Below are positions 27,601-35,603 of a stretch of 64,000 nucleotides of DNA, one piece after another. Source of the stretch: Bacteroides oleiciplenus YIT 12058 (GTDB lineage: Bacteria > Bacteroidota > Bacteroidia > Bacteroidales > Bacteroidaceae); assembly GCF_000315485.1 (NCBI RefSeq), contig NZ_JH992944.1, forward strand, positions 618,385 to 682,384, in the 5' to 3' direction. The notes beneath the pieces were generated by a model. The model had not been told where the DNA came from and ran no database searches. It worked only from the letters and a program-made list of their open reading frames with translations. Within the stretch, counting starts at the first letter, position 1. Every line of letters starts with the position of its first letter. The position numbers and the translations under genes are program-made.

Positions 27601-28063
27601 TAATATCACATTTGAAGGACGAATATCCATACGCATTGAAATTCACTTTTTGTCCGTTCACCCACACTTCGGACTGCGCATAGACTCCTTCAAAATAAAG
27701 AGAATGAAGTTTGTGAGTATCTTTACGGTCAATAGTAAATGATTTTCTATACCATCCTTCACCACCTACGGTTTGTCCGGTAGCAAAACCTCCGGCACTT
27801 TCTTTGGAGAAAGGGCCTACCGATAAGCCATCCGAACCGGAAAAAGGTTCTACGCTCCAGTCATGTGGCAGATTTAATACCCGCCATTCCGAATCATCGT
27901 AAGATTCTTTTGCCGCATCTTCCATTTGACCGAGATAGAATTTCCAATCCTGATCAAACTTAATCTTTCGTACGGAACAATCCGTGCCCTGACTGCATGC
28001 TGAGACAATCAACGAGCTTACAATGACAAATACATATCGTTTTACTAATACTTTCAACTTCAT
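24623..28063 (-). CDS. GH2-GH43 fusion enzyme, lipoprotein
   Basis: 1146 residues with lipobox VSAC (Cys23). Residues 30-820 are a complete GH2 protein: sugar-binding domain, Ig-like domain, barrel with acid/base Glu436 (MWSIGNEIQ) and nucleophile Glu519 (YGSETVAQ), then DUF4982- and Big-type domains. Residues 828-1146 are a five-bladed-propeller GH43 module opening with DTDGNPINAHGGGILYHE and containing REAPAVFKRNGHYYML (probable acid Glu1029) and FYAQSTYV (Gln1086). The AHGGG opening is that of exo-beta-1,3-galactanase-like subfamilies (GH43_24/34). In characterised GH43_24 enzymes a Gln replaces the usual Asp base; Gln1086 could be it, by inference. The fusion would join a beta-galactosidase with a galactanase. 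Confidence 0.85.
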   Translation of the reverse strand: MKLKVLVKRYVFVIVSSLIVSACSQGTDCSVRKIKFDQDWKFYLGQMEDAAKESYDDSEWRVLNLPHDWSVEPFSGSDGLSVGPFSKESAGGFATGQTVGGEGWYRKSFTIDRKDTHKLHSLYFEGVYAQSEVWVNGQKVNFNAYGYSSFKCDITSYCHPAGEVNTIAVKVTNEGKNSRWYAGSGIYRHVWLIKTDSVHLDEWAVAVRTAKVTGDEATLAIEADVLNEKAENTGINMMVTIISPDGEEVGMKEQTVSVDAAGKQTVAFSLPVKQAKLWSVDTPHLYEAKILIRSGHEVLDQISVPFGIRTISFSAKEGFKLNNLPLKLKGGCIHHDNGLLGAASLDRAEARKIELLKANGYNAVRCAHNPPAEAFLRACDEQGMLVIDEAFDHWQKEKNPQDYHRFFDEWNEKDISAMVLRDRNHPSVIMWSIGNEIQERSDDAGMEIAERLRNIVKKLDPSRPVTAAINDYWDNPQLKWKEDAAKAMQHLDVAGYNYMWYEYENDHQKDPSRIIYGSETVAQEAAVNWNLVEKHPYIIGDFVWTALDYLGEAGIGHTLELSKGEKNPQFMGWPWYNAWCGDIDICGEKKPQSYYRDIIWKEREITMAVQPLPAAGKTEDVSYWGWKNESLSWNWKGLEGKPVKVNVYSRAPKVRLYLNNELLGEQEVSKKDYTATFIVNYQPGELKAVATYASSESSCAILRTTGAPVQIRLIADRKVIKADRDDLAYVTVELIDKEGRVVSDADMKVALSVVGNGIIRGSGNACPTDMESFRSLSPKTYKGKAMAILQPDGNAGEITLNVSAKGMKGASVTIKTVDRMSAKQQGKDIVTPGSIWKDTDGNPINAHGGGILYHEGTYYWYGEFKGDSTYRLDWVKTWECWRAEAGGVACYSSKNLTDWKFEGKVLPTVDDDPTSDLHPSQVIERPKVIYNEKTGKFVMWMHIESPDYEKAHAGVAVCDSPTGTFTYLGSFKPNGADSRDQTIFKDDDGKAYHICSSEWNSTLYISLLTDDYTKPSGTYVRRFIGQSREAPAVFKRNGHYYMLSSGCTGWDPNKAKWAVSDSMMGVWELKDTPCLGRDADKTFYAQSTYVLPIEGMQDQFVAMFDRWNKTDLINSRYVWLPVEFDGDRPLIRWTDQWSTQTMEAVY

Positions 28064-28250
28064 ATTATCTCCTATTTTCGTCAGACCTACTCCTTACATT
28101 CTCCTTACCTACTCCCTACCTACTCCTTACATGCTCCTTCTATATAACAAGGAGAAGGTAGGTAAAAGGTAAGTTTTACATCCGGTTTTGATATAATCCG
28201 GGAATATTCTTCATTACCCGCCAAAATCCACTTTCCTATTGTAAACGTCT
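28064..28250. repeat. Intercistronic region with five 11-bp tandem repeats
   Basis: Between the two GH2 genes. Positions 28087-28141 are five tandem 11-bp units of the form CTACTCCTTAC with few changes; they run into ATATAACAAGGAG, which can pair back with the last CTCCTT. A -7-like TACCTTTT (minus, 28164-28171) and ATCCACTTTC (28226-28235), close to a motif found upstream of susC, suggest an internal promoter. That last point is tentative. Confidence 0.55.
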
Positions 28251-30656
28251 TTATTTACTTCTCTGATTTATAGTAATATCAGCCACCGGAAGCCCTTGTA
28301 CCTTTGCCGTTACAATAACCTTACCAGACGTTTTACCGGAACGTACCACCAACAGGTTGCTTCCGCGCCACGTCTTCCGGCTGCTGGCTACGAAACTTTC
28401 TATGCTCATAGGGTTGGCATTGCCCACTCCTTCAATCGTAGCATCTCCTTCTATTGAAAACTCGACCAATTCTTCAGCCAACTGATTTCTAATGCCTTTA
28501 CTATCTACCAATTCTAATGTGATATAACTTAGATCATTACCATCAGCTACGATTTCCGTTCTGTCCGCAGATAATCTGATCTTTTCAATCTTACCGGCAC
28601 TTTCCAATGTTGCAGCACCCACTTCTTTGCCTTTATTATAACTTACGGCCCTCAATATACCATGAGCATAAGGGACTTCCCAGGTAAGCGTATTTTTCTT
28701 ATCGGCAGTATTTTCTTGCTTTCCTAAAGATTCCCCATTCAGGAACAGTTCAACCTGTTCACAATTGGAGTATACAGATACTGTCATCTTTTTCCCTTCA
28801 TATCCCGGGAAATTCCAATAATCTACAACATCCGGGAAATCCCATACACTCCAATCCGCCTTATCCGGATTCAAAGGGAAAGAAGGAACAGGAGGCGTCA
28901 CTACAATATGGGATACCGGTGTCTCACTCCATAACGTTTCACGCAAATAGGATTGGGGACGACGTTCGCCCGAAAGATTCAAATCGCCGCAATTGGCATG
29001 ATTCCAAGGAAAAATACGTTTATCAAGCGGATACCCACACCAGCCGATACTTGCCTCACCAATATAATCAAAAGCAGTCCAGATAAAATCACCGATCACC
29101 CATGAATGGTTTTCTACTCCTTTCCAATAATCATAAGCCTGGGATGCGTAGGACTCCGAAGCATAAATAATGCGGTCCGGGTGACGTTTAGCATCCGATT
29201 CATAACGGTTTAAACAGTAATTATAACCACAAACATCCAGGGTGTCCAGAAAATCATCCGTCGCATCAACAATAGAGTTAACTCCCGCCGTAACGGGACG
29301 CGTTATATCAAGTGCCTTCACAAAACCTGTCAACTCCCTGCATACCTCTACCACTTCAGCAGTTTCTTTGTTTTTGATTTCATTACCGATACTCCACATA
29401 ATAACACAAGGGTGATTTCTATCACGTGCAACCATGCTATGCAGATCTTCTTTCCATAACTTATCAAAGTACTGTCCGTAATCATCCTTGTAATGACCTT
29501 GTCGCCACATATCAAAAGCCTCATCTATCACCAACATACCTAAACGGTCGCAGGCATTGAGCAAAGCAGTTGAGGGAGGATTGTGGGATAAGCGTAGCGC
29601 ATTGAAACCAGCCGCCTTCAATAATTCAATTTTCCTTTCCTCTGCCCGGTCAAAAGCCTTTGCACCCAAAAGGCCATTGTCATGATGAATACATCCGCCT
29701 TTTAATTTCATGGATTTACCATTCAGTTGAAAACCATTCTCTGCACTAAATGCAATACTGCGTATACCTATTGAAATACATTCCTCATCTATTATTTTAT
29801 TGTCTTGCAGAAGACGGTTTACAACTTTATATAAGTAGGGATTGTCTGTAGACCATAATTGCGGAGAAACCACTTCCAACGTATGTCCAACCTCTATTTT
29901 TCCTTCGTTATCCAATGTTACCTGTTGTTCTTTCCGAGCTACAGTACGGTTCTCCTTATCTACAATCTGTGTTTCCAGAATCACTTTCCCGGTTGACTTT
30001 TCTGTATTTGCCAGAATACTTTGTACACATACCTCCGCTTTATTTGCTGTGGCAACAGGTGTAGTTACAAACGTCCCCCAAGTTTCAAAATGCAACGGAT
30101 TGGTTATCTTCAGGAAAGTATGCCTGTATATCCCCGAACCTGTATACCAACGACAGTTCAGACCTTCATTCTTTACGCGAACAGCTATCAGATTTTTTTC
30201 TCCAAATCGCACATAGTCTGTTATATCCAGTTCGAATGCAGTATATCCATAAACATGATTGGCTACATGGCGATCATTCACCCAAATGTCTGCATTCATA
30301 TAAACTCCATCGAAAGCGACAGCAATACATCTTCCTTTCTCAGCTGCATCCACATAGAAATGCTTTCTATACCAGCCAGTTCCACCTACAGTAAAACCTC
30401 CCGAAACCTCGGTGACAGCATCGGCAGTAAAAGGAGAGTTTGTTCCAGGAATATTTTCAATGCTCCAATCGTGCGGGAGGTTCACCAGACGCCATTGTGA
30501 ATCGTCTAAATCTGAACTCTCACCTTCAACAATATCTCCACGATGGAACAACCACTCCTCATCGAAAGATTGTTCCCGAAGGGTAGGTTTCTTCTCACTG
30601 CAACTACTCAATCCCAACGTTATTAGCAAAAACAATAGGCTGTATATACTTCTCAT
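28251..30656 (-). CDS. GH2 beta-galactosidase-like enzyme, lipoprotein
   Basis: 801 residues; lipobox LSSC (Cys19). Domain order is jelly roll (30-190), Ig-like (190-300), TIM barrel (300-600), DUF4982-type and C-terminal Ig-like domains. Acid/base Glu426 in MWSIGNEIK and nucleophile Glu501 in IIYASESYAS. It aligns with the GH2 part of the neighbouring fusion (both have KGGCIHHDNGLLGA) and is a paralogue from duplication. GH2 includes beta-galactosidase, -mannosidase, -glucuronidase and others; the residues visible do not fix specificity. It follows susD after a hairpin (30679-30716). Confidence 0.88.
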   Translation of the reverse strand: MRSIYSLLFLLITLGLSSCSEKKPTLREQSFDEEWLFHRGDIVEGESSDLDDSQWRLVNLPHDWSIENIPGTNSPFTADAVTEVSGGFTVGGTGWYRKHFYVDAAEKGRCIAVAFDGVYMNADIWVNDRHVANHVYGYTAFELDITDYVRFGEKNLIAVRVKNEGLNCRWYTGSGIYRHTFLKITNPLHFETWGTFVTTPVATANKAEVCVQSILANTEKSTGKVILETQIVDKENRTVARKEQQVTLDNEGKIEVGHTLEVVSPQLWSTDNPYLYKVVNRLLQDNKIIDEECISIGIRSIAFSAENGFQLNGKSMKLKGGCIHHDNGLLGAKAFDRAEERKIELLKAAGFNALRLSHNPPSTALLNACDRLGMLVIDEAFDMWRQGHYKDDYGQYFDKLWKEDLHSMVARDRNHPCVIMWSIGNEIKNKETAEVVEVCRELTGFVKALDITRPVTAGVNSIVDATDDFLDTLDVCGYNYCLNRYESDAKRHPDRIIYASESYASQAYDYWKGVENHSWVIGDFIWTAFDYIGEASIGWCGYPLDKRIFPWNHANCGDLNLSGERRPQSYLRETLWSETPVSHIVVTPPVPSFPLNPDKADWSVWDFPDVVDYWNFPGYEGKKMTVSVYSNCEQVELFLNGESLGKQENTADKKNTLTWEVPYAHGILRAVSYNKGKEVGAATLESAGKIEKIRLSADRTEIVADGNDLSYITLELVDSKGIRNQLAEELVEFSIEGDATIEGVGNANPMSIESFVASSRKTWRGSNLLVVRSGKTSGKVIVTAKVQGLPVADITINQRSK

Positions 30657-30678
30657 ATCATTACATTTAGCAGAGCAA

Positions 30679-30716
30679 AGGCCGGCCTTCAGACAGGATT
30701 TTCATCCGGCCAGCCT
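30679..30716 (-). terminator. Hairpin between susD and GH2
   Basis: On the minus strand AGGCTGGCC pairs with GGCCGGCCT (one mismatch), with an inner GGAT/ATCC stem and TTTGCTC after it. Placed right after susD, it could be a partial terminator or a 3'-end stabiliser that sets high susCD and lower enzyme expression. Confidence 0.55.
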
Positions 30717-30736
30717 CTATCTGGAATTTATTTCAA

Positions 30737-32290
30737 TTATTTACCACCCCATTCCGGTGCCTGGACCAAAGCTCTGTTATTATCTAACTCTGATTGAGGA
30801 ATAGGCCATACATATCCTTTTGACGAATCGAAGATATGAGAACCTGCCCCACCGTCTGCCCGGCATCTTTCGTATGCTTTATCCATTTCTTTCCAGCGCA
30901 TAAGGTCAAAATAACGGGTACCTTCCAAAGCTAGCTCCACTCTTCTTTCATGCTTCACCACATCGAGCAATTGGTCATAAGAGAGATTGGAGCCTTCGGC
31001 ATCTTCCACCTTCGGCATCATCACATCGGCACGCTGACGCACCTGGTTCACCATTGACATAATTTCGTCTTTACCCGTATTTTGCTTAGCCAAGGCTTCA
31101 GCGCGCATCAACAGTACATCGGCATAGCGAATGACATACATATCCTGATTATCGGCAGCCCATGTAGTAGGCTGGTTTTGATATTTACGCATGAACAATT
31201 GGAATGGACTGTTCCAGGACCACCATGCATCACTGACTTTGCCGTCATACGTATCACCATTCTTCGTCATCAGTGTATATGTCAAACGTGGGTCGCGAGT
31301 TGAATCATCATCCGGATCATAGATTCCCGAAGAAGTAATAGGCTTGCCATCCTTGCAATAAAAATCGTTTGCCAAATTCGGATAAGGCAACTGCCACTCC
31401 ATCGGATAACCGTAGTTATAAGCTAAGAAACCACCCTCACCATTTTGTTGGTCGGTATTTTTAAAGCGAATGGCAAATACTATTTCTTTGCTGGCACCAC
31501 CAGCTTCTGTAAACAGGGTACTGTAATTCGGATCTATCTCATATTGACTCAGGTTAATAACCTGTAAGGCAGCATCGGCAGCCTCCTTATACATCTCGTT
31601 GTACAGGTATACACGGGCCAGTAAGCCCAATGCGGCACCTCTGGTAGCACGGCCTCTATCAGCTGTAACGGGTAGCATACCTTCGGCAGTAATGTCTTTC
31701 AAGTCTTTGATTATGTCGGCTACAATTTCTGATTTCTGCGACTTAGGTACCTGGCTCGTTTCAGTAGTCAACACATTAAACACCTTTGGAACATCACGGT
31801 ACAAACTGGTCAGGTGATTATAAAACAAAGCTCTGATGAACTTAGCCTCACAAACGATTCTTGTACCTGCTTCTTCACCTATTTTACCGTTCTCCAGCAT
31901 TTGCGGTACTTTTTCAATAACATTGTTGCATCGTGCAATACCTGCATAAGAAGCATTCCATACAGCCTTAGTAACAGCTGCTGTGGGACTCATGGTATTG
32001 GTAGTAATCACATCAGGTCCCACCCACGGAATCCAAGCAAAATAGCCGTTATCCGTAGCAAATTCCAGTTCACGCAAACTACAAGTATTTCCACCCGGCC
32101 AGCAGAATCCTAAGCTACCTTCACTTTGCAAAGCATCGTAGCAACCTACCAACGCTTTAGTTGCATCAGCCTCTGTATTCCAAAAGTTACCGTTAGACAA
32201 CTCTGACAAAGATTCACGATCCAGGAAGTCTGAACAGGAAAAGAGAGAAAAGGCTAATGACAAAATAACTGAATAATATATTTTTTTCAT
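30737..32290 (-). CDS. SusD/RagB-family glycan-binding lipoprotein (PUL 1)
   Basis: 517 residues; lipobox LFSC (Cys19). The SusD start (SDFLDRESLSELSNGNFW), the TPR region (ATKALVGCYDALQSEG; EAKFIRALFYNHLTSLY) and the C-terminal motif (VKHERRVELALEGTRYFDLMRWKEM, then YVWPIPQSELDNN) are all present. It sits on the cell surface and caps the SusC porin, handing over oligosaccharides. The gene starts 18 nt after susC. Ligand is unknown. Confidence 0.95.
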   Translation of the reverse strand: MKKIYYSVILSLAFSLFSCSDFLDRESLSELSNGNFWNTEADATKALVGCYDALQSEGSLGFCWPGGNTCSLRELEFATDNGYFAWIPWVGPDVITTNTMSPTAAVTKAVWNASYAGIARCNNVIEKVPQMLENGKIGEEAGTRIVCEAKFIRALFYNHLTSLYRDVPKVFNVLTTETSQVPKSQKSEIVADIIKDLKDITAEGMLPVTADRGRATRGAALGLLARVYLYNEMYKEAADAALQVINLSQYEIDPNYSTLFTEAGGASKEIVFAIRFKNTDQQNGEGGFLAYNYGYPMEWQLPYPNLANDFYCKDGKPITSSGIYDPDDDSTRDPRLTYTLMTKNGDTYDGKVSDAWWSWNSPFQLFMRKYQNQPTTWAADNQDMYVIRYADVLLMRAEALAKQNTGKDEIMSMVNQVRQRADVMMPKVEDAEGSNLSYDQLLDVVKHERRVELALEGTRYFDLMRWKEMDKAYERCRADGGAGSHIFDSSKGYVWPIPQSELDNNRALVQAPEWGGK

Positions 32291-32308
32291 GATCTTCTTT
32301 ATTTAAAA

Positions 32309-35300
32309 TTATAATGTAATGTTTAAACCTACAGAGAATGTCTTGGCATTAGGATAAGCATGACCGCGAGTATCGGTTCCATACTTTTCAGGATCATAAT
32401 CGTCAATGCCGGTAATAGTCAGGATATTCTGTGCAGAAACATATATTCTCAAGCGTTCCAGTTTCGCCTTACGAATCCATTCTTGTTTGAAGGAGTATCC
32501 CAGTTCAATGTTCTTCAGACGCAGGTAAGAAGCATCTTTCAACCAGAATGAAGAGGGTTGGCTGTTATAGTCACCATTGCCCAGACGCGGGAAGTTTCCG
32601 TTAGGGTTAGCACTTTCAGAATAACGATCCAGAAATGCCGTCGTAACGTTACCCGAAACAGTAGGATAATCCATCACAATACGGTCCACACCGGCTACAC
32701 CCTGGAAGAAAGCAGAGAAATCAAATCCTTTGTAAGCAGCATTCAAACCAAAGCCGTAAGTAAAATCAGGGAATGGATTACCGATCACTGTACGGTCGTA
32801 AGTATCCACCACTCCATCCGGTTTGCCTTCCGGACCGCTGACATCCTTGTAACGGACATCACCCAACTTCAGAGCACCACCGCCAACAGAATTCTTTTCA
32901 TTGGCTTCATCCACTTCAGCCTGTGTACGGTACAATCCATCGGCTACATAACCATAATAAGAATTGATAGGATGTCCTTCCAGATTGATAGACCAGTCTG
33001 TAATCCATGAGTCTTTGCCGTGCAGGTCGAGAATCTCATTCTTCACTTTACTGAAGTTGACATTTGCACCAAATTTCCAGTCACCCCATTGATCATTATA
33101 ACCTAAAGCAAATTCCCAGCCTTCATTCTTTACCGATGCAGCATTCACATAAGGTTCAGTAGAGATACCCACAATTCCGGGGATGGGCAATTGCAGCAAA
33201 ATATCAGAAGTCTTCTTGTAGAAATAGTCAGCAGTAAGGGTAATCTTGTTGTTCAGGAAAGCGGCATCTATACCTATATCCGTAGTAGCGGTTGTTTCCC
33301 ATTTAATGTCAGGATTAGCCAATGAAGAAATAGCCACACCCGAAACTTTGTTATCACCCCATACATAGTTATTACCCAAACCGATATACTGTGCAAACGG
33401 ATAGTAACCAATCTCCTGGTTACCCAGTTCACCCCAGCTACCTCTTAGTTTCAACTGGCTGATAAAGCTATATTTCTCCATGAAAGCCTCTTGAGCAATA
33501 TTCCAGCCTACAGATACAGAAGGGAAATAACCGGTACGGTTCTTTTTAGGTATTCTGGAAGACTCATCACGACGAAGGTTGAATTCAGCCAAATAACGAT
33601 CCTTGTAATTGTAGTTCACACGGCCAAAGAATGATCTCAAGGCAGCTTCGGCAGCATCTCCCTTGGCTGAAGTACTTAAAGCACCGTTCAATACGGTAAT
33701 ATTGTCGCTCGGAAGATCTTCACCTGTTGCCGTGGTAGAACGGAAATTATTATATTGGTTAGACTGTCCCAGCAAGAAGTTGAAAGCATGGCCGTTCACA
33801 TCAAAGTGATAAGTAATAAGGTTTTCGTTGATCCACTGAGTCTCGGAATAATAAGCATCGGTCAGATAATTCTTACCACTACCTCCCACAGGGTTACCAT
33901 ACGAATCCTGAGGAATATAAGCAGGGTCAGCACCAATACTGTTCCATTGGTTATATTGATAAGCAAAGCTGGTCTTGATAGACAGGTTCTTGATCGGTTC
34001 TATTTCCAGGAAAGCCTTACCGTCGAAACGGCTGTATTTCTTCTTTGAGGTTATGGTAGTGGCATAAGCCGGATTCTTAATAGCCTGCATTTTATCGTTA
34101 CCATCCACAAATCCCCATTCACCATTGCTGTATTTATAAGGTACCGAAGGACGGGAATGCCATTTCATCTGTTCGAATACATAGTAAGTACCAATGGTAG
34201 GTTCCTCTACTTCTTCATGGTTACCAGAAACATTCAGTCCTAAAGTGATTATGTCAATGAACTTGCTGTCAGCATTCAGGCGGAAGTTAAAACGGTCAGT
34301 ACTTGTACCTTCCATGATACCATCCTGTCCCATATATCCTACCGACCCCATATAATGAGAAGTTGCATTACCACCCGACATAGACAAATGATGGGTCTGG
34401 ATAGGAGCAGAACGGAATATTTTGTCCGACCAGCGGGTATTGGCAAACAAATCAGGTCTCGATCCATCCTTCATTTGCTGAATCATTTCAGGAGTAAAAT
34501 TCGTAGTTACATCTCCCATAGCCTCATTCTGCTCATTATAAAGAGTAGCCCAATCCCATGAATTAATATATGTAGGCAGAACCGTAGCTTTCTGTACACC
34601 ATAAGATCCGCTGTAAGACAGTGTCTTCTTGTCTGTATTTCCTCGTTTCGTTGTAACCAAGACTACACCGTTGGCAGCACGTACACCATATATAGAAGCG
34701 GAAGCTGCATCCTTCAATACCGATATATTTTCAATATCATTCGGAGAAACACTGTTGAGGCTTCCTTCCACACCGTCAATCAGCACCATAGGATTACTGT
34801 TACCAAAAGTGTTTATACCGCGGATACGGATTTCCACATCTCCCTCAGCACCGGGTTGCGCAGAGAAAGAACTCACGGTAACACCACTCATTCGTCCTTG
34901 CAGCAAACTGGAAGTATTGGATACCGGAATGTCTTTAATATCATTGACTTTTACAGAAGATACTGCTCCCGTCAGATTGGCTTTTTTCTGCGTACCATAG
35001 GCCACAACCACAACTTCATCGATCAACTCCGAGCTTTCTTTTAATACAATATTAATTTGCTGGTTTGCCCGGGCAATTTTCACGACTTGCGTTTCATAAC
35101 CTATATAAGAAATTACGAGATTTTGTCCTACTGATGCCTGAATAGAGAAATGTCCGTCTACATCTGTAATCAGACCATTCGTAGTACCTTCTACTACTAC
35201 AGAGGCTCCAATTATCGCTTCACCGGCAGCATCCTTCACAGAACCTTTTACAGTTACAGCCTGTTGTGTAATGGCTGATGTTGAAGAACCGAGATCTTTT

Positions 35301-35386
35301 TCCGTTGATGCATAGGAGAGAGTTACTCCACCAAGGAATAGCAATCCGAAGATGATTCGTCTTTGCAAAACATGTTGTTTATTCAT
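32309..35386 (-). CDS. SusC/RagA-family TonB-dependent transporter (PUL 1)
   Basis: 1025 residues. Signal peptide (about 1-27), a carboxypeptidase-regulatory-like domain (about 44-115, VKGSVKDAAGEAIIGASVVVEG), a TonB-box region (LIDEVVVVAYGTQKKANLTGAV), plug (120-250) and a 22-strand barrel ending in FSVGLNITL, the usual aromatic/hydrophobic C-terminus. It imports oligosaccharides into the periplasm with energy from TonB. Unlike the SusC of PUL 2 it has no STN signalling domain, which fits control by the HTCS encoded divergently. First gene of the 26-kb operon. Confidence 0.96.
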   Translation of the reverse strand: MNKQHVLQRRIIFGLLFLGGVTLSYASTEKDLGSSTSAITQQAVTVKGSVKDAAGEAIIGASVVVEGTTNGLITDVDGHFSIQASVGQNLVISYIGYETQVVKIARANQQINIVLKESSELIDEVVVVAYGTQKKANLTGAVSSVKVNDIKDIPVSNTSSLLQGRMSGVTVSSFSAQPGAEGDVEIRIRGINTFGNSNPMVLIDGVEGSLNSVSPNDIENISVLKDAASASIYGVRAANGVVLVTTKRGNTDKKTLSYSGSYGVQKATVLPTYINSWDWATLYNEQNEAMGDVTTNFTPEMIQQMKDGSRPDLFANTRWSDKIFRSAPIQTHHLSMSGGNATSHYMGSVGYMGQDGIMEGTSTDRFNFRLNADSKFIDIITLGLNVSGNHEEVEEPTIGTYYVFEQMKWHSRPSVPYKYSNGEWGFVDGNDKMQAIKNPAYATTITSKKKYSRFDGKAFLEIEPIKNLSIKTSFAYQYNQWNSIGADPAYIPQDSYGNPVGGSGKNYLTDAYYSETQWINENLITYHFDVNGHAFNFLLGQSNQYNNFRSTTATGEDLPSDNITVLNGALSTSAKGDAAEAALRSFFGRVNYNYKDRYLAEFNLRRDESSRIPKKNRTGYFPSVSVGWNIAQEAFMEKYSFISQLKLRGSWGELGNQEIGYYPFAQYIGLGNNYVWGDNKVSGVAISSLANPDIKWETTATTDIGIDAAFLNNKITLTADYFYKKTSDILLQLPIPGIVGISTEPYVNAASVKNEGWEFALGYNDQWGDWKFGANVNFSKVKNEILDLHGKDSWITDWSINLEGHPINSYYGYVADGLYRTQAEVDEANEKNSVGGGALKLGDVRYKDVSGPEGKPDGVVDTYDRTVIGNPFPDFTYGFGLNAAYKGFDFSAFFQGVAGVDRIVMDYPTVSGNVTTAFLDRYSESANPNGNFPRLGNGDYNSQPSSFWLKDASYLRLKNIELGYSFKQEWIRKAKLERLRIYVSAQNILTITGIDDYDPEKYGTDTRGHAYPNAKTFSVGLNITL

Positions 35387-35414
35387 AATATTTTAAATTA
35401 AAAAGTTACTGATG

Positions 35415-35422
35415 CAAAAGTC
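35415..35422 (-). promoter_or_regulatory. -7-like element of the susC operon
   Basis: GACTTTTG on the minus strand, one base from TAnnTTTG, lies 29-36 nt upstream of the susC ATG. The inverted repeat at 35464-35507 would then be centred roughly 80 nt upstream of the start of transcription, a normal activator position. Confidence 0.4.
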
Positions 35423-35463
35423 TCTGTTTCTTTATAAACAGGATAACAGAAAAGCACAAAAGA

Positions 35464-35507
35464 ATAACAAATTCCTGTATCCACTATCAAAAACAGGAAT
35501 TTGTTAT
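35464..35507. promoter_or_regulatory. 15-bp perfect inverted repeat, candidate HTCS operator
   Basis: ATAACAAATTCCTGT (35464-35478) is exactly mirrored by ACAGGAATTTGTTAT (35493-35507) around 14 nt. It sits between the divergent susC and nucleoside-hydrolase/HTCS genes. The spacer contains ATCCACTATC, also found upstream of the other PUL 1 operon at 46226. Either the arms or the spacer motif may bind the AraC-type domain of the HTCS. Confidence 0.55.
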
Positions 35508-35570
35508 CAATCGGCACGATTCTTTTATTTTTAAGCGTCTTCAAAAAGAAGGGGATCGCTTATTTTTTCC

Positions 35571-35578
35571 TACTTTTG
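35571..35578 (+). promoter_or_regulatory. -7 element for the nucleoside hydrolase-HTCS operon
   Basis: TACTTTTG is a perfect TAnnTTTG match. Transcription would begin near 35585, so translation must start at the ATG at 35604, not at 35583. Confidence 0.55.
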
Positions 35579-35603
35579 AATATTGAATTTTAATCAGTAT
35601 GCT

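Noticed and set aside
28087..28141. CRISPR-like array
   Set aside because: Units are 11 bp and directly adjacent, with no spacers and no cas genes nearby.
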